Below are positions 58,235 through 64,000 of a stretch of DNA of 64,000 bases, one piece after another. Made by a program: the position numbers and the translations under genes. Under the pieces are notes generated by a model that was not told where the DNA came from, did not search any database, and saw only the letters and a list, made by a program, of their open reading frames with translations. Positions within the stretch are counted from its first letter, which is position 1. Each line of letters starts with the position of its first letter. Origin of the DNA: Maridesulfovibrio sp. (lineage in GTDB: Bacteria; Desulfobacterota; Desulfovibrionia; Desulfovibrionales; Desulfovibrionaceae); the NCBI RefSeq assembly GCF_963666665.1, contig NZ_OY762999.1, positions 1,245,501 to 1,309,500 on the forward strand, in the 5' to 3' direction.

Positions 58235-58895
58235 TTAACTCCGGTATACGGGGAACAAGTTCTTGGGGCAGGATTCGGGTCAGAATTTCCTTCACCCGAT
58301 CCATGTCTCCGGCCTCCAGCTCATCTAAAATAGGAGATGAAACAAGTTGCCTGAACAAAGCGGTGTTGTGGCTTGTTTCCTTGCCGAGGTCAAGGACCAG
58401 CGGCCTGATTCTTCCCATTAAAGTGATAAAATTTGCATAGTGCGGTCCGAAAATGTCCTGTAATTCACGGCGTATCCTTTTGGTTAATGCCGGAGTACAG
58501 CCCCCGGAAGATACTGCCAGTGTTAAATCTCCCTGCCTGATCACCGAGGGAACAATAAAGTTGCTTCCTTCGGGAAAGTCGGCGATATTGCAAAGAATAT
58601 TTTTTTCAGCACAAAGTTCAGCCATTCGCCGGTTAAGCTTGCTATTGTTAGTGCAGGCAAAGGCGATGAACACATCATCAAGATCGTCGTCATTGAAAGG
58701 GCGCTGTTCAAAGATCACCCGTTGATCACGGCTGATCTCAAGCATTTCCGTCCCCGGTTCAGCTGTATCGAGAACTGTGACCTGTTCCGGGTCGCATTCA
58801 AGTATAGACTTGAGCTTGCGTACCCCGACAGAACCGGCTCCGACCAGCAGACACTTGCGGTTTTTCACTTTAAGAAAAATAGGGTAGTAAGTCAT
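58218..58895 (-). CDS. sirC: Precorrin-2 dehydrogenase (SirC/CysG-N type)
   Basis: About 225 residues from ATG 58895 (AGGACTTCT upstream); an ATG at 58940 gives an unusual extension. NAD-dependent oxidation of precorrin-2 to sirohydrochlorin. LLVGAGSVGVRKLKSIL is the Rossmann motif, FIAFACTNNSKLNRRMAELC and FPEGSNFIVPSVIRQGDLTLAVSSGGCTPALTKRIR are typical Met8/CysG-N blocks. There is no methyltransferase part. It starts the operon sirC-ccsA-hemA. Sirohydrochlorin feeds both the siroheme of sulfite reductase and the alternative heme pathway. Confidence 0.92.
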   Translation of the reverse strand: MTYYPIFLKVKNRKCLLVGAGSVGVRKLKSILECDPEQVTVLDTAEPGTEMLEISRDQRVIFEQRPFNDDDLDDVFIAFACTNNSKLNRRMAELCAEKNILCNIADFPEGSNFIVPSVIRQGDLTLAVSSGGCTPALTKRIRRELQDIFGPHYANFITLMGRIRPLVLDLGKETSHNTALFRQLVSSPILDELEAGDMDRVKEILTRILPQELVPRIPELIDDLI

Positions 58896-58999
58896 AGAAG
58901 TCCTGCATATCAAATGAGTAGGTGCATTGTAAAATGACAAAGTGCTGATAAAAAGATATAATTCAAAAAATCAAACCCTTGTAAGGATACGGATATTTA

Positions 59000-60220
59000 A
59001 TGAAACGGGCTCTGGTTATACAATTGACAAGGTTTGGCGATCTGGTCCAGACCAAGCGTCTTGTGCTTACACTTCAACGGCGCGGATTTACGGTTCATCT
59101 CTGTCTGGACCGATCTCTAGAAAAACTGGCCCGGATTATTTATCCAGCCTGTGAAATTCATCCGCTGATTGCTCACGGCAGCGGGATAGACGGGCAGGGC
59201 ATTGATACCGTACTTCCGGTCAACTATGAAGTCTTCAAACAATTATCTGAGATAGATTTTACCGAGATATATAACCTGAATTTTTCAGCCATGAATTATG
59301 TCCTTTCATCTATGTTTGATCCCAAAAAGGTCAGAGGACATAAAAGGGTGAAGGGACAGGCCATGAAAGATCCATGGTTTGAACTTGGTTTTCGTCTGGC
59401 TACGGAGCGACGCAACAATATTAACCTTGTTGATTACTGGGCCGCACTCAGTCCGAATATGCTTCCGGCCGGAGAGGTAAATCCTGTTGCCACATCCGGA
59501 GGTAAAGGGATCGGGGTGGTGTTGGCCGGCCGAGAAAGCAGGCGTTCTCTTCCTTATGATGTTCTGGCTCCGTTGGTTCTGGCTGTACGGTCAAAGAATA
59601 AGAATAAAGATGTTTTTCTACTCGGCAGCAAAGCTGAGCGCGATTCGGGCAGGAAATTGATCTCAAAATTTCCTGCAGCGATTGCACAGAGTACAGTTAA
59701 CCTTGCCGGTGAAACGGATTGGCAGGGGCTGGTTGATGCTGTCACCGGTCTGGATATGGTTATTACGCCGGATACCGGGACCATGCATCTCGCGGCACAT
59801 TTAGGTGTTCCGGTGTTGGGATTTTTCCTTTCCTCGGCCTGGTGTACTGAGACCGGGCCTTACGGCGAGGGACATACAATACTTCAAGCGAACACGGATT
59901 GTTCGCCCTGCATGGAAGCACAGCCCTGTTACCATGATCTGAAATGTCTGGCCCCATTTAAGAACCCATTAACCGCACGCTATCTTGCCACTCGTAATCC
60001 GGAACATTTACCTGCGGGCATTTCCGTATTTGAATCCGGTTGTGATTATCTAGGTACACAATTTATTCTTAAAACCGGGAATGACCCCAGTGGAGAGCGC
60101 AGGCAGCAACTGCGTAAATTCATCGGTTACCATCTGGGAGTACTAGATATCGGTGAGCATGGTCCATTTCCTCATCTGGCAGAAAATTTTTACAAAGATA
60201 AAGACTGGATAACAGATTAA
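59000..60220 (+). CDS. Glycosyltransferase family 9 (heptosyltransferase-like)
   Basis: A 406-residue cytoplasmic GT-B enzyme. The N-terminus ALVIQLTRFGDLVQTKRLV and the C-terminal DMVITPDTGTMHLAAHLGVPVLG are classical GT9 marks, as in heptosyltransferases of LPS core synthesis. The C-terminal 100 residues extend beyond the usual domain and carry paired cysteines (DCSPCMEAQPCYHDLKC), seen in other GT9 proteins. No LPS genes are near. The next gene encodes another glycosyltransferase, and cheR follows, so an acceptor on flagella or another surface structure is possible. Start ATG 59000 has AAGGATACGG upstream. Confidence 0.85.
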   Translation: MKRALVIQLTRFGDLVQTKRLVLTLQRRGFTVHLCLDRSLEKLARIIYPACEIHPLIAHGSGIDGQGIDTVLPVNYEVFKQLSEIDFTEIYNLNFSAMNYVLSSMFDPKKVRGHKRVKGQAMKDPWFELGFRLATERRNNINLVDYWAALSPNMLPAGEVNPVATSGGKGIGVVLAGRESRRSLPYDVLAPLVLAVRSKNKNKDVFLLGSKAERDSGRKLISKFPAAIAQSTVNLAGETDWQGLVDAVTGLDMVITPDTGTMHLAAHLGVPVLGFFLSSAWCTETGPYGEGHTILQANTDCSPCMEAQPCYHDLKCLAPFKNPLTARYLATRNPEHLPAGISVFESGCDYLGTQFILKTGNDPSGERRQQLRKFIGYHLGVLDIGEHGPFPHLAENFYKDKDWITD

Positions 60221-60236
60221 ATATAAAGGTAAAATC

Positions 60237-61511
60237 ATGGATAATAACAAGGTGCTGAGAATTCTAGTTGTTCTTCCTCTCTATGGCGGATCTTTGCCCG
60301 TGGGCAGATTCTGCGTTTCAGCATTGGAAAAGATGGGGCATTTGGTTGAAACTTTTGAAGCTCCTGATTTTTACGGGGCTTATAATGCTATTGATGAATT
60401 GAAGGTTACTTCGGACAGGCACCAATATCTTCGTAACAGCTACTTGAACATGTTGTCACAGGCTGTTCTGGCAAAAGTTGAAACCTTTGAGCCGGACATG
60501 GTTCTGGCCATGGCACAGGCTCCGCTGACTCATCAAGCCTTGAAAAGATTGCGTAAGGATAATGTAAAAACGGCCATGTGGTTTGTGGAAGATTTCCGTT
60601 TGTTCACTTACTGGCAATCTTTTGCTCCTTTCTATGATGTTTTTGCTGTTATCCAGAAAGAGCCTTTTTTTAATGAGTTAAAGCAGATCGGTGTGGAGAA
60701 TGTTCTATACCTGCCTTTGGCTGCTCATCCTGATTTTCATAAACCTGAAAAGCTTAACTCTGTTGATGCCCGCAAATACGGAGGCGATGTATCTTTTATG
60801 GGGGCAGGGTATCCAAACAGGCGGATGGCATTCCGCAAGTTGATCCACCATGGCTTGAAAATTTGGGGGAGTGAATGGGACGGAGACCATGTGCTTGAAC
60901 CCTATGTCCAGCTTGGCGGTAGACGTGTTTCATCGGATGAATGCGTTAAAATTTTTAACGGCACCAAGATCAATCTAAACCTGCATTCTTCCATAAATGC
61001 CGATGAGCTGGTAAGTGGAGGGGATTTCATTAACCCCCGTACTTTCGAACTTGCTGCGTGTGGTGCCTTCCAGCTTGTGGATAAACGATCTCTCATGTCA
61101 GAAGTGTTTGACGAAGGGGAATTAGCACACTTTGAAAGTCTTGAAGACCTTGATCATAAGATTGGGCATTTTCTTGCTCATCCAGAAGAAAGGGAAAGTT
61201 ATGTAGAAAAAGCCCGTGCAAGAGTTCTTAAAAATCATACTTACGAAGTTAGAATGCAGTCATTAATTGATTTTACTGCAGAAAGATTCAGCGAGTGGCC
61301 TGCAGAAAGAAATAATGAAGCACTGTTTAATGAGGATTTTCCTGAAGAGCTTAAAAAAGATATCGTTAATCTAATAGAAAAACTCGGTTTGCCGGCTAAT
61401 GTTGATTTCGATGATTTAGTAACGGCTATTCGTTCGCAGCAGGGACAGTTAAGTCCGTTAGATACAGCTGTTCTTTTTTTGGATGAATGGAAGAAAATAT
61501 ACAACAGATAA
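60237..61511 (+). CDS. CgeB-like glycosyltransferase (DUF3880/Glyco_trans_1_2 type)
   Basis: A 424-residue protein. It starts ILVVLPLYGGSLPVGRFC, as in DUF3880 proteins, and has FMGAGYPNRR, YVQLGGRRVSSDECVKIFNGTKINLNLHSS and a GT-B-type donor site FINPRTFELAACGAFQLVDKR. The C-terminal 80 residues are a helical extension of unknown role. Proteins of this kind are often encoded near flagellar or maf genes and modify glycans. It follows the GT9 gene after 16 bp and both probably act on the same glycan. AAAGGTAAAATC gives the ribosome site. Confidence 0.82.
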   Translation: MDNNKVLRILVVLPLYGGSLPVGRFCVSALEKMGHLVETFEAPDFYGAYNAIDELKVTSDRHQYLRNSYLNMLSQAVLAKVETFEPDMVLAMAQAPLTHQALKRLRKDNVKTAMWFVEDFRLFTYWQSFAPFYDVFAVIQKEPFFNELKQIGVENVLYLPLAAHPDFHKPEKLNSVDARKYGGDVSFMGAGYPNRRMAFRKLIHHGLKIWGSEWDGDHVLEPYVQLGGRRVSSDECVKIFNGTKINLNLHSSINADELVSGGDFINPRTFELAACGAFQLVDKRSLMSEVFDEGELAHFESLEDLDHKIGHFLAHPEERESYVEKARARVLKNHTYEVRMQSLIDFTAERFSEWPAERNNEALFNEDFPEELKKDIVNLIEKLGLPANVDFDDLVTAIRSQQGQLSPLDTAVLFLDEWKKIYNR

Positions 61512-61612
61512 TTATTTTGAACTTCTTGTTTATTTCTGCTACTTAGAAAGTAAATATTATTAGGTTCATTACGAATTGAAGGTAATTATATTTATTATGA
61601 TGGTAGAGTTAT

Positions 61613-62491
61613 ATGAGTAGTTTATTCTCAGGAAAAGGATTTAGCGGTAATATAAAAATTACACAAAGTGAATTTTTACAGCTCAGAGATATAATTTATG
61701 AGCTGTCCGGTATTTATTTGCAGGATAATAGACGCTTTCTTGTCGAAAATAGATTTGCTCCTCGTCTTTCTGAATTAGAATTAAAAAGCTATTCGGCTTA
61801 TATTGATTATTTGAAAAAGCATCCTAAGGGAAAGTCAGAAGAGTTGAATATGCTCACTGAACTGATAACTACCAATGAAACCAGTTTTTTCAGAGATAAT
61901 CCTCAATTAAAGATTTTCCGCAACTTTACTCTTAAAGAATTAATTGATGCCGGAAACAAAACAGGACGCCGTGAGATCAGGATCTGGTCTGCGGGGTGTT
62001 CTTCTGGAGAGGAACCCTATACCCTTGCTATCATTCTGCATGAAGCTTTAAAGGATGATATTCGAAAATGGAGAATTCGTATAACAGCCAATGATATCTC
62101 GACAAATGTTCTGAAGATGGCAGAAAAAGGCATTTACACAAAATATTCATTGCGTACGACTCCCCCTCATGTAATCTCCAATTATTTTATTGAAAAAGAA
62201 AACGATATTTATCAAATAAAACCTGAAGTTAAGCGTTTAATTAAGTTTGGGAAGATTAATTTAAACCAGCCCCAATCAGTGAAACTGATACCTAAATCAC
62301 ATATTGTGTTTTGTCGAAATGTGATCATTTATTTCGACAAGGAGATGAAAAGGAAAGTTCTCAGCGGTTTTCACAATAATTTACTTGATAACGGTCACTT
62401 ATATGTGGGACACTCGGAATCACTACATATTGTTAATGACATGTTCAAACCCAGGCAGCACGCCGGAACAATTACGTATCATAAAATTTGA
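61613..62491 (+). CDS. cheR: Chemotaxis receptor methyltransferase CheR
   Basis: A 292-residue SAM-dependent enzyme that methylates glutamates of chemoreceptors for adaptation. Short N-terminal domain (about 20-75), then the methyltransferase domain with TELITTNETSFFRD, IWSAGCSSGEEPYTLAIIL (SAM loop) and IVFCRNVIIYFDKEMKRKVL. The C-terminal pentapeptide-binding signature of receptors is not in this protein. The gene is more AT-rich than its neighbours. It lies 101 bp after the glycosyltransferase and 29 bp before the HDOD gene. CheB is not in the window. Confidence 0.94.
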   Translation: MSSLFSGKGFSGNIKITQSEFLQLRDIIYELSGIYLQDNRRFLVENRFAPRLSELELKSYSAYIDYLKKHPKGKSEELNMLTELITTNETSFFRDNPQLKIFRNFTLKELIDAGNKTGRREIRIWSAGCSSGEEPYTLAIILHEALKDDIRKWRIRITANDISTNVLKMAEKGIYTKYSLRTTPPHVISNYFIEKENDIYQIKPEVKRLIKFGKINLNQPQSVKLIPKSHIVFCRNVIIYFDKEMKRKVLSGFHNNLLDNGHLYVGHSESLHIVNDMFKPRQHAGTITYHKI

Positions 62492-62520
62492 ACTGCCAAT
62501 CAAGATTTACGAGGTGAGAT

Positions 62521-63741
62521 ATGCAGACAGTGAGCATTGAAGACGTCCAGCCGGGTATGGTGTTAGCAGCAGACCTGATGCAGGGAGGAAGAATGCTTTT
62601 ACCTTCCGGGTCTGTTCTCACGAACAAAAATATTTCCGTATTTAAAAATCAGGGAATTGAAGAGCTCAAGATTTTGGGATCGGAGACTGCAGAGCCTGAT
62701 GAAGAGAGCATTGACAAAGCATTTATTTATGCTCGTGATTATTTTATGTTCATTAATCACGATGATCCCGTCGTGATGCAGCTTTTTGATGTAGCTGTTT
62801 ATAAAACTGCAATCCGTATTATGGAAGGGTGGCGCCTACCTACCAAAGATGAACAGCACGTGACTGCTCTTGATGAGATGCGTGATTTGTTCTTCCGTGA
62901 TGAAGGAACAATAGAAGATATTGTTGATGCTGAGATTAAGGTCGCATCCTTTCCTGATATCTTTTTCAAAGTTAAAGAAGTGGTTGAAGATTCAAAGAGT
63001 ACAGCGGAACAGGTTGCGAACGTTGTAGGTCTTGATGTTGGACTTTCAACTCAATTATTAAAGCTGGTTAACAGCCCTCTTTACGGCTTTCCTTCTGAAA
63101 TAAACAACCTTGTCCGTGCGGTGGCCTTGATTGGTGGAAAGGAATTGTGCACCTTGGCCTTAGGTCTTTCCACCATAGGATATTTCAAAGATATTCCACC
63201 TGAATTAATCGACATGCGGTCGTTCTGGATGCATTCATTAACTTGCGGGGTGTTTTGTAAAGTCATCGCCGAAAAGGTTGATGGTGTTGTGCCGGAAATG
63301 ATGTTTACTGCCGGACTATTGCATGACGTGGGCAGGTTGATTCTCTTCAAAAAGATGCCATACAGTGCTGTGCAGGCAATGCTCTTCGCCCGGGAAAATT
63401 TTATCCCACTGGTTGAAGCCGAGGACATGATTCTGGGTTTCAATCATGCTGACGTTGCACGCTGTATGCTTGAAAAATGGAATTTCCCTCCGATTTTAAC
63501 TGAAATCATCAGTTCACATCACGCTCCCAGCAAAAGTGAACTGTCAAAAGAGGCAGGAATTCTTCAGGTAGCGGATAATCTTGCTTTAGCTGTCGGTATT
63601 GCTGAAGGCGGAATGTATGTACTTCCCGGAGTGGATGAAGAGATATGGGATATTTTGGGAATTGACACTGAAATATTGAAAGAAATTGTAGAAAACTACG
63701 ATTATCAAATTAAAGAATTATTTAGCAATTTCTTTAGTTAA
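62521..63741 (+). CDS. HDOD-domain signalling protein
   Basis: A 406-residue cytoplasmic protein. The N-terminal piece VQPGMVLAADLMQGGRMLLPSG is like that found in front of HD-GYP proteins. The HDOD domain spans about residues 140-340 with the HD pair kept (TAGLLHDVGRL) and the segment LLKLVNSPLYGFPSEINNLVRAVALIG typical of HDOD. There is no GYP motif, so c-di-GMP hydrolysis is unlikely. The function of HDOD proteins is regulatory and often unknown. It follows cheR closely. Its 3' end overlaps the convergent histidine kinase gene by 24 bp. Confidence 0.87.
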   Translation: MQTVSIEDVQPGMVLAADLMQGGRMLLPSGSVLTNKNISVFKNQGIEELKILGSETAEPDEESIDKAFIYARDYFMFINHDDPVVMQLFDVAVYKTAIRIMEGWRLPTKDEQHVTALDEMRDLFFRDEGTIEDIVDAEIKVASFPDIFFKVKEVVEDSKSTAEQVANVVGLDVGLSTQLLKLVNSPLYGFPSEINNLVRAVALIGGKELCTLALGLSTIGYFKDIPPELIDMRSFWMHSLTCGVFCKVIAEKVDGVVPEMMFTAGLLHDVGRLILFKKMPYSAVQAMLFARENFIPLVEAEDMILGFNHADVARCMLEKWNFPPILTEIISSHHAPSKSELSKEAGILQVADNLALAVGIAEGGMYVLPGVDEEIWDILGIDTEILKEIVENYDYQIKELFSNFFS

Positions 63742-64000
63742 TGTTTTTTTAGAGGAACAGCAGTCAGCGTCCGGGCACGGGAGCTCTATACTTACAGTCG
63801 TTCCTTTACCAGCGCCTTCGCTTTCGATGTTCAGCTTGCCCTGATGTTCGAAGATTATTTTTTTGACTCGCGAAAGCCCCATACCAACGCCTTTGGCTTT
63901 GGTGGAAAAGAAGGGGTCCAGCACATGAGTTAGCACATGTTGATCAATACCCATTCCCTGATCAATTATCCTGATTTGAATGGTCTGCTGTATTCTTGCA
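63718..64000 (-). CDS. Sensor histidine kinase, C-terminal ATPase part (gene runs off the window)
   Basis: The last 93 residues of a histidine kinase, read on the minus strand from the window end (ARIQQTIQIRIIDQGMGI...). The HATPase G1 box IIDQGMGID, the F box DPFFSTKAKG and the G2 box VGMGLSRVKKII are seen, and the end (TTVSIELPCPD...) is typical. The rest, including the dimerisation helix and sensor, is beyond position 64000. It ends inside the HDOD gene (24-bp tail-to-tail overlap). No terminator is seen between the two. Confidence 0.88.
   Translation of the reverse strand, partial: ARIQQTIQIRIIDQGMGIDQHVLTHVLDPFFSTKAKGVGMGLSRVKKIIFEHQGKLNIESEGAGKGTTVSIELPCPDADCCSSKKTLTKEIAK

Noticed and set aside
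1..64000. CRISPR arrays, insertion sequences, integrases, phage genes, tRNA or rRNA genes
   Set aside because: I looked for regularly spaced repeats, transposase or integrase motifs, and cloverleaf or rRNA sequence on both strands and saw none. A covariance-model scan (tRNAscan-SE, Infernal) would settle RNA genes.

Overview
The window looks like chromosomal DNA from a marine, flagellated, sulfate-reducing member of the Desulfovibrionaceae, probably Maridesulfovibrio-like. This is inferred from moderate GC with AT-rich intergenic regions, a Desulfovibrio-type trimeric porin, an adenylate kinase with the metal-binding LID motif C-X5-H-X15-C-X2-C known from Desulfovibrio gigas, a NIL-domain ferredoxin, citramalate synthase, and a siroheme/heme operon next to a cytochrome c assembly gene. 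An NhaC-type Na+/H+ antiporter and a TrkAH K+ system fit a saline habitat. Almost everything is core chromosome. I see no tRNA or rRNA gene, no CRISPR array, no insertion sequence and no phage block.

Layout. 1-5740: partial hisD, porin, uvrC, UPF0173 hydrolase-ubiX. 5741-10213: purT, nhaC with a structured leader, and a foreign-looking membrane-anchored TPR gene that starts at a G9 tract. 10254-17385 (minus): ileS-lspA-lgt-PLDc_N protein-CpoB-like lipoprotein-NIL ferredoxin-PilZ-like protein-cheZ. The two lipoprotein-processing enzymes sit just upstream of a lipoprotein, and the run ends in chemotaxis and c-di-GMP-type signalling. 17655-21716: DUF493 protein, two unrecognised small proteins and a GH57/DUF3536 enzyme. 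21799-29237 (minus): pdxJ-acpS-nnrE/D-CBS protein-tsaE-lysC-cimA-metallo-hydrolase. 29513-47032 (mostly plus): ugd, cheW, then mfd-lipoprotein chaperone-surA-rodZ-recO-glyQ-glyS, rpsT, trkA-trkH and an FkbM-like protein. 47068-50632 (minus): nadC-nadA-nadB. 50804-53810: mgtE and a beta-helix protein. 53913-58895 (minus): sirC-ccsA-hemA-hypothetical-tilS-adk. 59000-64000: two glycosyltransferases, cheR and an HDOD protein, with a convergent histidine kinase cut by the window end.

The best leads are: (1) a dispersed hairpin repeat (core GATGCCTCCGGCGGC followed by a 28-nt palindrome) in four intergenic spaces, three of them directly at a stop codon; (2) the G9 tract in the TPR gene, where loss of one G would put an upstream ATG in frame, so it is either phase-variable or a sequencing error; (3) the folded leader of nhaC; (4) mgtE, whose promoter-like element lies so close to the ATG that the mRNA may be leaderless; (5) the glycosyltransferase-CheR-HDOD group. 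I found no clearly new multi-gene defence or mobile system. The window is mostly housekeeping DNA with some unusual regulation.
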